Shown here piece by piece: positions 13,287 to 23,771 of a stretch of DNA of 64,000 bases. The notes beneath the pieces were generated by a model. It was given only the letters and a program-made list of their open reading frames with translations, made no database searches and had not been told where the DNA came from. The position numbers and the translations under genes were made by a program. The stretch spans positions 847,917,760-847,981,759 of the forward strand of contig NC_090447.1 of NCBI RefSeq assembly GCF_031143425.1, written 5' to 3'. How positions within the stretch are numbered: the first letter of the stretch is position 1; every line of letters starts with the position of its first letter. Source of the stretch: Pleurodeles waltl. Its lineage: Eukaryota; Chordata; Amphibia; Caudata; Salamandridae.

Positions 13287-15008
13287 GGCCCTCACTACAA
13301 CTCTGGCGGTCGGTGATTAAGTGACGGTAATTCCGCCAACAAGCTGGCGGTAAATACCGCCAAATTATGACCATGGTAGAAAGAGCTCAGACAGACAGCC
13401 ACTTTACCACACCGACTGCCAGGGCGGAAATAACAGGCACCACAGCGGTAGCCGCATACAGCCAGGTGGAAGTCAATGTTCCTCCCACCATATTAAGGCC
13501 CTGGAAACCACCACCTTTTTCGGGGCGGTACCAACGACATCAAAAGCTTGGCAGAAAGGGAAACGACTCACCTGTGGAGACTCAGGGAAGAACCACGCCG
13601 CCATTGAGCCTAAACTGCATATACTCCCAAAGCTGTTCTACTTTCTGCTTCACCATGAACACCAACGACTGCGAAGACGACAACGGTGAGTACAGTTGCC
13701 TTGCACACAGGGGAGTGAGGGAGGAAAAAGAGAGTCTCACACACACATACAAAACGCCCCCCCCCCCCCCCACACACACACACATACCATACACATAAGC
13801 AGATGCAGTAATAAAACATATACACCCCGTACCCCTCTGGAAAAATGCAAGGACAATACGAATAGATAAAAGTGAGTGTAATAAGATAAATAAAGTAGTA
13901 ATACATGCATCGAATCTAAAAGTATAAACATATTTACAAAGCAAGGGACACTGCCCAGTCCTCAATGTTCGAGGGCCACATCACAAAGTCCAAGGCCCCA
14001 CTTGACTCCTGCAACAACACGGAGAGAACACTGCAGGGGCGTCAGTTGAAAAATAGGCAGGCACCTCAGGGGGGACGGGGAACGGGGAGGCACCTCAGCT
14101 GGCAGATGGAACAACACCACTGGTCCTGGAGGGGGCAACATGCCCTGTGCGCTGGGTAGTGCAAGGCCACAGTCTCTCAAGTGGGTGACTTGCCCACTGG
14201 CTTGGGAGGGGGCAATATGCCCTGTGCTTGGTCCTGGGGAGTGCAAGGTCACAGTCCCTCGAGCGGGTGACTTTGCCACATGCTCTGGAGGGGGCAACAT
14301 GCCCTGTGCTTAGTCCTGGGGAGTGCAAGGCCACAGTCTCTCAAGTGGGTGAATTGCCCACTGACTCTGGAGGGGCATTGTTTCCTGTGCTCTTCATCCT
14401 GGGGAGGATGGGGTGAGTGGATGGCTTCTCCACTGGTTCTGGAGGGGGGAATCGTGCCCTGTGATCTTAATCCTGGGGAGGATGGGGTGAGTGGATGGTG
14501 TGAGTGGATGGCTTCTCCACTGGTTCTGGAGGGGGAATCGGGCCCTGTGATCTTCATCCTGGGGAGGATGGGGCGAGTGGATGGCTTCGCCAATGGTTCT
14601 GGAGGGGGCATCGTGCCCTGTGCTCTTCATCCTGGGGAGGATGGGGTGAGTGGAGCAATGTGTGTCAGCTTTGTTGTTTTTGAATTCATCCAATGTGCAG
14701 TTGTCTGTTACTTTGCTGACTGCGAACCGCAGTGGTCCTGCCCTCCCTTGGCTGACCGCCACAAGGGGGTTGCCATAGTGAGTGTATGACTATAATGTGC
14801 TTGATGGTTTATCGCAGCACTGACAGCGCTGGAGGTCACACTGCCTATGTAGAGGCCGCTGCGCCACTGGCGGTTTGCCTTTTTTGCTAGATGGTCAGTG
14901 GTCCTGCCTATGAAACTTGTAATAGGGCAGACTGGAAGACCACCGGCGTGGTGGTCTCTTCAAGACCACCAACATGGCGGTTCCACCGCCAAACTCGTAA
15001 TCAGGCCC
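13287..15008. mobile_element. 1.7-kb Harbinger-type non-autonomous element
   Basis: The left end (ggccctcactacaactctgg) and the reversed right end (gggcctgattacgagtttgg) are related terminal inverted repeats that both run into a tggcggt block. Flanking triplets are TAT (13284-13286) and TAA (15009-15011), a probable 3-bp duplication with one change. Inside are a poly-C/CA tract at about 13757-13791 and a minisatellite at 14125-14660. Open frames here, up to 169 codons, are products of the minisatellite and do not look like genes. The ends resemble those of the MITE at 47193-48118. Confidence 0.65.
14125..14660. repeat. Minisatellite, ~73-87-bp unit, about seven copies
   Basis: A 'ctggaggggg' anchor recurs at about 14125, 14201, 14283, 14364, 14437, 14524 and 14598. 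Early units share 'caaggccacagtctctcaag' and later ones share 'ggggaggatgggg(t/c)gagtgg', so there are two sub-types, with a local duplication of 'ggatggtgtgagtggatggc' near 14490-14515. It lies wholly within the Harbinger-type element and explains the long spurious frames on both strands. Confidence 0.85.
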
Positions 15009-15559
15009 TAAGTGTCTAGCATATATGTGAAGCTTTTGAAGAACACATCTGCAAGAAAAACAAGACAGCCTGGTACCGTCTCCTTTAACTGAAGAAAGGA
15101 AAAACGTTCTTCCCAAAAAGTGACTTCAGTCTGCCTTTCAAGCCCTCAACTTATGCACCTGTATTATGGCAGTTCTCCTCTCCACAGAAACACGGACTAC
15201 ACACCGGCTCCCTTTATGGTTATCTTACATAACTCTGCACACTACATTGCACTCCAACGTGACTGATTTAGATATTTATTAGACACCCCTCTGCTCTAAA
15301 ACTCCCATGGCTTTGATAAGAAACATAGGCAATGATTCAAGTGAATGTTTGAGTCGTGTTCACTTCTTTACTAGATTTCTTAATCAAGATTCCTTCTGAA
15401 GACAATGAAGTTTGTATAGAGATCTATGTAAGCCTAAGAGTTGCAATTGTTATTCAGGCACAATTGTTGTTTAGACAGTAGTTGTTCAGTAATTAATTGT
15501 AGAGACTTTTTAGTTGTTTAGCAGTAGTGGTTCAGGCAAGTAGTGGTTTAGACCTAGTT
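15009..15559. other. No recognised feature
   Basis: AT-rich spacer between the 13.3-kb element and the inverted LTR-like copy. Short direct strings such as 'tagttgtt(c/t)ag' recur around 15470-15570, but I see no unit structure or gene. Confidence 0.35.
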
Positions 15560-16549
15560 GTTCAGGATGTTTCCCGACCTGTTGCTACCTGTGGCTGTCT
15601 TGGGAGTAAAATGACTGGACTTGGCTTTCTACATCTTGCTTCCTAAGGTTGTCCAATGGCTTGGACTGAGCTTGCTTCCTGTTACGTCCCATGGACATCA
15701 AAGACTTCGTCTGCCTGTGCCTGGGCTCTTCTGCTGAGAGTTCTAACTTGCCAAGTGGTGCTAACTCCAGTCCCTGGGCCCTTGGAAGTGCAAACAGGTG
15801 ATCTGAAGGAGAAAATCTATGCATCAATGCGCCACTTCTGACAAATCTATGCAGCGTATGTCTCGCAACTGAAAAATCAATGCAGCACCTGTCTTACGGC
15901 TGCAGAATCGGCACAGGGCCTGTTTCACTGTGGTCCTATCAACACAGCGCATCTGGATTTTCCATGCAACGTTTCTGGGCCCCAATTTTTCATCTACCCT
16001 GCATCGCAGTAAGGAACCAAGTTTGCATGTCCGGAAATTGACGCGTCGCATTTCAGGCAAGGAAAGAATTGATGCATCACCTCTTCTACCAGTAAGGAAC
16101 CAATGCATCGTCTCACATGCCAGGAAAGAATCAACGCATCACCTCCCTTGCGCAGTAAGGAACCAACACGTTGCTTTGCTTTTCCAGTGCCTCACCTCCC
16201 CTGTGGCCAGAATGTCTTTATTTTTTACGCATCCCAGATACTTTGTGCTAATGAGATACATCCATTGATTCCCATGGATTTAGACTTTCTTCAACTTTTA
16301 GCAAGAAATGTTTTGACTAGTGTATGCTTGATTTTTGTTGTTTTGGTATTGTTTTACTCAGGTATATATTGGCTATTTTGCTAAACTGGTGTGGAGTCTT
16401 TTTGTGGTGTTTTCACTGTGTTACTGTGTGTGACAAAGAGGGTGAACAGGGGTTATTTTAGCAGTGTGACTCCATTACCCTGACTTGAGTGAGGGCCCCT
16501 ACTTGAACCAGGTGTAAACCACTGCCAACTAGAGACCCCATTTCTAACA
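15560..16549 (-). repeat. Inverted partial copy of the LTR-like element at 16849
   Basis: The + strand ends ...ccccatttctaaca, the reverse of the tgttagaaatg start at 16849. About 0.9 kb inside, the reversed sequence shares a 'caagctcagtccaagcc' block with the direct copy at about 17609-17625. Thus two copies face away from each other across a 299-bp spacer (16550-16848). The far end of this copy, which should read tgttaga on the + strand, is absent, so it is truncated and its left limit is approximate. Strings of 'agtaaggaacca' recur at about 16009-16160. No coding frame is present. Confidence 0.6.
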
Positions 16550-16848
16550 ACCATCCTCCCAAGACTTAAAATGTAGTCTTGGCTTCTGTGGATAATCGAA
16601 TACCAAACTTCGGGGTGTGGATTGTAATTGCACTGCACCCATGATGTCTGCAGAGAACAACTCATCTCACAAATCCCATCAGACTTGTTGAAAGTTTAGC
16701 ACAGAGAGACTGTAAGACGTAGAGGATAGCTAGAAGCCACTGATAGTACTGATATACTGAAACTGATTGTATAGCACAGCTCTACTTGGGATGTCTGCTT
16801 GTGATATGTCTGCTTGGGATATTGTAAGGAAAGAGCAAATATAATGTG
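16550..16848. other. Spacer between the inverted LTR-like copies
   Basis: 299 bp with no gene. Its last five bases (ATGTG, 16844-16848) are the left target duplication of the element that follows. A short 'gatatgtctgcttg' phrase is repeated near 16790-16820. Confidence 0.5.
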
Positions 16849-18265
16849 TGTTAGAAATGTGGTCTTTGGTGGGCAGTCAGGTTACCCCCGTCCAAGCAAG
16901 GACCCTCACTCTAGTCAGGGTAAAGGAGACTCAACCTCAGTTAACCCCTGCTCACCCCCTTGGTTGCTCGGCACAAACAGGCAGGCTTAACTTCAGAAGC
17001 AATGTGTAAAGTATGTGTACCCACACACACACACAGTAACCCAGTGAAAACACTACAAAAGGACACAACACAGGTTTAGAAAAATAGATCATATTTATCT
17101 AAACAAAACAAGATCAAAAAGACAACAATCCGACATACACGAGTAGGTCTCCCGCAAGAGAGCGATGCATCGATCCGGAAGGGCACCTCAGGTCCGGGCA
17201 GGCTTTGCGTTGATTTTCCACAGCCAGCGTTATTGCGCTGAAATACAGTTGCACTGTGTCAAGAAACCACACTGCGCGGGGGCTTGCATCGTTAACAGCA
17301 GCCGTTGCGGGTGTTGCACGTCGTTTCTCCCACCGTGTTGCGTTGATCTCCCAGCTGCCATGCAGGTGGCGTGCCACTTTTAGCCGTGAGGCCGTTGGTG
17401 CATCGTTTATCAGCTGCTAGGCGAGGGGTGCTTCAAAAGTTTCCCTGCACTGCAGTTTTTGCGTGGATTTCTGTCCTTTTCCACCAGCTGCACCTTTCAA
17501 GGGCCCAGAGACAGGTTAGGGTACCACTTGGCAGGCAGAACTCTCAGTAGAAAGCCCAAGTGCTGGCAAAGAGAAGTCTTTGTTGTCCCTGAGACTTCAA
17601 CAACAGGAGGCAAGCTCAGTCCAAGCCCTTGGACAGTGGGAAGTTCCAGCTCTTCTCTTTGGCAGAGGTTTCTCTTGGTTCCAGAAGTAATCTGATTTTC
17701 AGGGGTTTGGGTGCTCTTCTTATACCCCTTTCTGCTTTTGAAGTAGGCCTACTTCAAAGAAAAGTCTCTGTTGTTTTCAGTATCCTGCCTTGCCCAGGCC
17801 AGGACCCAGACACTCACCAAGGGGTTGGAGACTGCATTGTGTGAGGGCAGGCACAGCCCTTTTAGGTGTAAGTGACCACTCCTCCCCTCCCCTAATCCCA
17901 GATGACCCATCAGGATATCCAGGCTATACCCCAGCTCCCTTTGTGTCACTGTCTAAAGGAGAGAGTTGCAAACAGCCCAACTGCCAAACCGACCCAGACA
18001 GTGAATCCACAAACAGGCAGAGTAAGAGAATGGTTTAAGCACGAAAATGCCTACTTTCTAAAAGTGGTATTTTCAAACACACAGACTAAAATCCAACTTC
18101 ACTGAAAGATGTATTTTTAAATTGTGAGTTCAGAGACCCTAAACTCCACATGTCTACCTGCTCCCAAAGGGAATCTGCACTTTAATAATATTTAAAGGCA
18201 GCCCCCTTGTTAACCTATGAGAGAGATAGGCCTTCCAGCAGTGAAAAACAAATTTGGCAGGGTTT

Positions 18266-18842
18266 TACTTTTCACAACCGCCATCTTTCTTTGGGAACTT
18301 GGGTATTCTAGTAACCGCCATCTTTGGGGTTAGCGCTGTAGTTCTTTTATTCTCTGGGCTATTTTAAGCCCTGATGCTCGCGACGCGCAGCGGAAGGTAG
18401 ACAGAAAGGTTTTGTTTACTGATCTGTCACCTAACGCTCGCTGCTCGCTGTTTTTTGCGATAGTCAATGTTCACAACTGTTGAATTTGGTTTATTTTGCA
18501 CACTGCTCCTTTGCACTACAAATACATACTGAATGATGAGTTATATGTTTTAATGTTTTTTTAATGCTTTTTATGACTCAATATTTTCAGACTTGATTTT
18601 CATACCCTCATTGTGATCATAACTGATAGTATTTTTAGAACGCTTACCGCTCCATTCTTATTCCTGCACTCCGGCCCTTACCTCGAGGCTAGCAGTTGGG
18701 CTGAAGGGCTTTCCTTTTCACAGCCGCCATCTTTCTTTGGGAACTAGGGTATTCTAGTAACCGCCATCTTTGGGGTTAGCGCTGTAGTTCTTTTATTCTC
18801 TGTGCTATTTTAAGTCCTGATGCTCGCGACGCGCAGCGGGCG
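18266..18842 (+). repeat. Duplicated segment in LINE 5' region, 446-bp spacing
   Basis: A block of about 125 bp beginning 'cttttcaca(a/g)ccgccatc' at 18268 recurs at 18714 with only a few differences, down to 'gctcgcgacgcgcagcgg'. The blocks lie at the 5' end of the LINE before the endonuclease frame. This could be a tandem promoter-monomer arrangement, or simply an internal duplication in this copy. Confidence 0.75.
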
Positions 18843-19109
18843 TGCCTAATGCAAGCCCGTCTGCACACGTCCGCGCCAGACCGCACCCAGAGCCCAGAAC
18901 CTCTGCTTTAAACACAGCTGAGAAAGTAAGAATTAAATATACTAAGGCTGCCTTGTATGCTATTAATCACAAAACTCACAGCCTATGTGTTAGGACTATG
19001 GATCCAAGAAACAAGGAATATAGATGTCCCGTCTGCCACTGGTCTCCACAATACTCTGTGGACTCAAACGCGACTCAGGAAAGCTATAAACATTCCATCT
19101 TTCTAATTA

Positions 19110-19747
19110 AACTGCCGCACTTTAGGAGCTAACAAAACTGACATTAGCATTCTTCTAGAACACACCAAACCTATGGCCGTGTTTCTCACTGAAACTTGGT
19201 TGGATGAGAGTTCTTCACCAGATATTGTTATGGCTTTACCCGCAGGTAATAAAATTAGCAGGATGGACAGGCCGACTAGGGGTGGTGGGATCGCAGTAGT
19301 TTATAGAGATACATGCGCGGTCACAACGACTCCTTTATGAATTGATGGCTACGAAAGCATGTCCTTCTCGATTAGTGCGAACCCTCATCATAATATGTTC
19401 GGTATTCTGGTTTATCGGCCTCTGCGCCCAATTGGAGACTTTCTGTCTTCTCTAGCAGAGAATATATCACAATTAGTCTGTACCAAATCTAATTTCACAC
19501 TGCTAGGGGATTTTAATATACATGTAGATGACATTAATAATTTATCAGCAAAACGTCTGACAGCAGATATGACGGCATGTGACTTAATACACTTAATTCA
19601 AGAGCCCACTCATAACAAAGGTCATACTATTGACCTTGTATTCACCAATGATCCAGGACTTAAATACCTAACAGCTCGCACTCTAGTATGGTCTGATCAT
19701 TATTTGATAGAATTAGAAATGACCATCTCCAAGCATAAGGTGACTAA
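19110..19747 (+). pseudogene. LINE ORF2 N-terminus: apurinic-type endonuclease domain (broken)
   Basis: This is the endonuclease that nicks target DNA to prime reverse transcription. In frame 3 the translation shows the FLTETWL motif (about 19175-19195), a GGGIAVVYR block (about 19284-19311), the LGDFNIH catalytic motif (about 19504-19524), a PTHxxGHTIDLVF block (about 19600-19645) and an SDH motif (about 19695). This is the standard order of the L2/CR1 endonuclease. One in-frame TGA at 19338-19340 breaks it; it could have arisen from CGA by CpG decay. The frame is then cut at 19747 by the multi-hairpin MITE. The true start is uncertain; a 96-codon frame at 18842-19132 just upstream is not recognised. 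Confidence 0.75.
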
Positions 19748-20376
19748 GGGGGTCATTCTGACTCCTGCCGGCCGCGGTAACCGCAGGGCCGGCGGGAGCC
19801 GCCAGAATACCACTGCGCGGTCAGAAGACCGCCGCGGTTATTCTGGGTTTCCCGCTGGGCTGGCGGGCGACCGCCAGAAGGCCGCCCGCCAGCCCAGCGG
19901 GAAACACCCTTCCATGAGGATGCCGGCTCCGAATGGAGCCGGCGGAGTGGAAGGGGTGCGAAGGGTGCAGTTGCACCCGTCGCAGTTTTCAGTGTCTGCA
20001 TGGCAGACACTGAAAATCTTTGTGGGGCCCTGTTAGGGGGCCCCTGCAGTGCCCATGCCATTGGCATGGGCACTGCAGGGGCCCCCATGGGCCCCACGAC
20101 ACCCCATACCGCCATCCTGTTCCTGGCGGCCGAAACCGCCAGGAACAGGATGGCGGTATGGGGGTCGGAATCCCCATGGCGGCGCAGCAAGCTGCGCCGC
20201 CATGGAGGATTCCCCAGGGCAGCGGAAAACCGGCGGTACACCGCCGGTTTTCCATTTCTGACCGCGGCTGTACCGCCGCGGTCAGAATGCCCATGGGAGC
20301 ACCGCCAGCCTGTTGGCGGTGCTCCCGCGGTCCCCAACCCTGGCAGTCTCAGACCGCCAGGGTTGGAATGACCGCC
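19748..20376 (+). mobile_element. Multi-hairpin GC-rich MITE, copy A, TAA duplication
   Basis: The left end reads gggggtcattc and the reversed right end ggcggtcattcc. They are flanked by TAA at 19745-19747 and 20377-20379. Inside is a chain of near-perfect hairpins at about 19848-19904 (22-bp stem), 19923-19942, 19986-20016 (14-bp stem), 20038-20084 (22-bp stem), 20102-20163 (28-bp stem), 20166-20212, 20223-20253, 20255-20286, 20294-20327 and 20336-20364. There is no transposase; long frames on either strand are consequences of GC-rich palindromes. The 3-bp duplication and GGCGGTC ends suggest Harbinger-type mobilisation. The same family occurs inverted at 58520-59066. Confidence 0.8.
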
Positions 20377-21237
20377 TAAGCCTATTGCTCCAATACGCAA
20401 AAGAAGGTGGCATAAATTAAAAGCCTCTGATTTTATTAATTCACTGCAAGAAAATAGACCAGAAAATAATAATAATAATAATAATATAACAGAGCTGACA
20501 GCTTCCTTCAATAAATGGATCAGTGACAGCCTGGATGAACTCATACGCTTCTCTGATCTCCCCGTGGTTTACCTTGAGCCTACTCGAGAAAAAAAGGGAA
20601 TGTAGAAGGCGAGAAAGGAAATGGAGGCAAATGCAAGATGATTCATTGTAAGAGGAATATAGGAACTAGATTCGTTCCTATCATGCCGAAATTAAAAGTG
20701 CACAGGCTAATTATTATTCCTTAAGAATAGAAGCAGCAGCGAATTTGACAAAGGAGATCTTTGAGGCTCTTAAAGAACTTAAGGCCAGATGTAGCAAAGG
20801 GTTTTACCCATTCTGTGTCTATGGGAAAATGTGTTCGTACATATGCCCCTTATTTACCCTCCTGACGATATAGAACCTTTGGATTCCCCGCAGGTGGATG
20901 TTGATAACCTGGCGACTTTTTTTAATCAAAAAATTCAGGATATTTATGTGTTCTTTCCCAATACTCCTAAAGGAGATCCTACTGAGATTAAGCAGAAGTT
21001 AAGGGAGGGGATAACCCTGCTGAACTTTACTCCTATACACATGGACACAGTAATAAGATTGCTGGGATCCATTAAATCAGGTTCCCCCTTGGACCCGGCA
21101 ACACCTCAGATTCTTCTTGTGGGAGCACCAATATTAGGTCCTGTAATCGTAAGTCTCATTAATATCTCACTTTCCTCCGGTATAGTTCCGGACCTATCGA
21201 AACAGGCAATTGTTAAGCCTCTTTAAAAAAAATCTAA
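20377..21237 (+). pseudogene. LINE ORF2 linker between endonuclease and reverse transcriptase (broken)
   Basis: After the MITE the LINE coding sense resumes in pieces. A basic stretch lies at about 20590-20640, and a 131-codon frame at 20831-21226 carries the acidic linker that precedes the reverse transcriptase in L2/CR1 proteins (an ATFFNQKI string, then a GSP-P string, then a GIVP-LSKQAIVKPL string, the usual lead-in to the first RT block). Several frameshifts and stops separate the pieces. A polyA-like run at 21225-21233 shifts frame just before the DIRS insertion. Confidence 0.7.
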
Positions 21238-21417
21238 TTCTGATGGATACAACTACCTGTGGATTCCTCACCTAATGAATACTCCCATGGCGCCAGCATT
21301 CGACGTAAATCTTCTTCCTAGTCTCTGCACGTCGACAAGGACGTCACTCTAGCCCACGCGACGCCGTCTGACGTCATACAGGCAATAAGAGGTCCTCGAC
21401 GACGTGCCGACGTCAGT
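21238..21417 (+). repeat. DIRS left inverted terminal repeat
   Basis: It is nearly identical in reverse complement to 26965-27140; I see about three mismatches over the length. The outermost bases 'tctgatggatacaactacct' also appear reversed within the internal complementary region. CpG- and gacgt-rich. Confidence 0.85.
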
Positions 21418-21521
21418 TCACCTTTTTTCCGTGCATTCGAAACGGTTATCTTCGAGGGAGCAACTGTTACTTTCGTGGTTACAGTGTATTTTTTGCTGCG
21501 TAGTCCTTCGCTGCAGTAATA

Positions 21522-23771
21522 ATGTCGCAGAGAAAGTCGGGTTTTAAGCCTTGTCGTGAGTGTGGGGGCAAGATGTCAGTTACGGATCCTCACTCCGACT
21601 GCCTTTGGTGTTTAAGCTCCGACCACGACGTCTCGACTTGCGATTCATGCCAGCACATGAATCCAAAGGCCCTCAAGGAACGTGAGGCGAAGTTGTTTAT
21701 GGCGGAGTCGAAGAAAGTAAAAGATCATAAGAAGTCTTCTTCGCCAAGGCATCGGCGTCATCGAGACTCCCGGCGCCGTAGAGAATCACGGCGCCATTAA
21801 AGCAAGGAGACTCGTTCCAGGTCTTCGGATCGGCGCCGGAGGACTTGGGAGGTCAGTCCCACGGTCACGCCGCATCCATCGACGCCGTTGCCCTCTCCGG
21901 CGTCACCGACTTCACCTGGACAGGCGTCGGTGATTGAAGTGGTGCAGCCTCTGGTGTTGTCTCCGGCGTCGCAGACGTCGAGGCCGGCGTCGGGGTCGCC
22001 TTCGATACAGGCACCACAGTATCCGGCTTTTCCCACCCCTGGAGCCGATAGTACCGCATTCCTAAATGCGATGTATACCATCTTCCAACAGATGGCTCCA
22101 GGGGGTGCTCCGGCTGGCCCTTTGGCCTTTTCATTGGGTGATCCTGCGCCTCTACGGCCGGCACCCTTTATGCCCTTTCTCCCTTTTGGGAACGTGGCCA
22201 CTCCGGTGACTTCGGAGGGATTGGTCCCGGAGATTTCCATTCCGTCGTCGGGATTTCGTCCTGTGACTCCGGTGGGTCCATCCGCTCCGAGTGCTCTTTC
22301 ATCGGCGCCGAAGTTACCTGTGGCGCCGGACGCGGCGTCAGTGGCTTCTGAAGATCGGCGCCGATCGTCGGCTTCGGCGGAGGCATTGTCGACTCCGCGT
22401 ATCGAGCAGAGGCTTCATTCGAGGAGACGTGCTTTCCGTTTATTAGAGGAGCAGGAATGCCAACGAGTCCTGGAAGAAGGAGAACTAGAGGACTCGGGTG
22501 ATGGACTGCATGGTCTAGATACAGCCAGTGGGCTGGACACTTCCCCTGAGTGGGATCTTTCATCTCCAGGGGAATACACGGAGGAGGCTGCTTCCTTTCA
22601 CGCAGTGGTACGGAAGGCAGCTAGTTTTCTGGACCTGCCTTTGCCGGTGGGAGAGACAAAACAGAACCTTCTGACAGAGGTGCTTCATCCGGCCTCAGCT
22701 GCGGCAGAGCCTCTACTGCCGTTTAATGACGCTTTGCTGGATCCGGTGCTAGAGGTGTGGAAGAGACCAGTATCTTCCCCAGCGGTTCATAGAGCCGTAG
22801 CCAGGAGGTATCGAGCTGCACCGACTGACCCTGGCTTTCTTTCTAGACACCCTACACCGGAGAGCTTGGTGGTGCAGGCCTCCTGTTCATCCAAATCAGC
22901 GCCTGGTTCTTTCCCGACGGTGCCTGGGGACAGGGACTCGAAGAAATTGGATGCGCAGTCCAAGAAATTTTTTTTGTCCTGCAGTCTGGCGTTGAAGGCC
23001 ACCAACGCAACTTGTATCCTGGGGAGATATATTCATGCTCTTATGGATGACATTTCCTCATCATTTACGGAGCTTCCCCAGGGTCTTTTGGATGTTGTTT
23101 CAGATGCCCAAGCTGCCGCGACCCAGATTATTCAGTCTGGGCTGGACACCACCGACTCGGTGGCCAGAGCAATGGGCACGACTGTGGTGGCAAGGCGACA
23201 GGCCTGGCTCCGTAATTCGGGGTTTTCTGCGGATGTGCAGTCAACCCTATTGGATCTCCCTTTTGATGGGGACAAGCTGTTTGGCGCCAAGGCAGATTCG
23301 GCCTTGGAACGTTTTAAGGAGAGCAGGGCCACAGCCAAATCGTTAGGACTCCAAGCTCCTTCTTCCTCTGCCTCTTCCAGGATTTTCAGGAGGTTTCGGG
23401 GATTTGGGCGTGGCTCTTCCTCCTCTTCCTTTCGGGGAGATTCCAGCAACCTGCCTCTTCCCATCCCTATAGATCTTTTAGAGGGAGAGGGAGGGCCCGC
23501 ACCAGAGGAGCCTCTCAGCAGCACTCTGCCTCTTCCTCGTCCTCTGGAGGGGTGCAGCAGGGAAAGCAGCCTTAGGCTTCCACCATTTCCCACTCACTCC
23601 TCTCCTGTAGGGGGAAGATTACCGCATTTTCCCCGCAAGTGGAAGACTATTACAACGGACACTTGGGTTCTCAGTATTGTGGGAAAAGGCTACACCCTTC
23701 CCTTTCGGGAGTTCCCGCCCCTCATCCCGCCCGCCCATCTTATTGTTCAGAAGAACACCTCCTGTTGCTAG
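21522..23771 (+). pseudogene. DIRS ORF1, Gag-like protein (one in-frame stop)
   Basis: One reading frame runs from an ATG at 21522 to a stop at 23769-23771, interrupted only by a TAA at 21798-21800; the parts before and after are in the same frame, so a single nucleotide change could account for the break. The N-terminus is cysteine-rich (CRECGGK, then CLWC, then CDSC within the first 50 residues), probably a metal-binding domain, followed by a basic RRHRRHRDSRRRRESRR stretch. The middle is Pro/Ser/Ala-rich with low complexity. The C-terminal third is helical in composition (LSCSLALKATNATCILGRYI at about 22975-23034). This layout is usual for DIRS Gag-like proteins, presumed to bind element RNA. 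The end overlaps the RT frame by about 130 bases. Confidence 0.75.

Noticed and set aside
13367..13798. 143-codon + frame
   Set aside because: Ends in the poly-C/CA tract of a MITE and has no recognisable domain.
14280..14789. 169-codon + frame and overlapping minus frames
   Set aside because: They are translations of the minisatellite; the repeated peptide simply mirrors the DNA repeat.
18842..19132. 96-codon frame with a CPVC string as a host gene or LINE ORF1
   Set aside because: No start context or family match; it sits in the LINE 5' region next to the endonuclease, so it was left as an unrecognised part of the LINE.
19753..20544. 263-codon minus-strand frame
   Set aside because: It lies almost wholly in the hairpin MITE. 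GC-rich palindromes suppress stop codons on both strands; no protein motif is present.
21797..22240. 147-codon minus-strand frame in DIRS ORF1
   Set aside because: Shadow of the Pro/Ser/Ala-rich Gag-like frame on the other strand.
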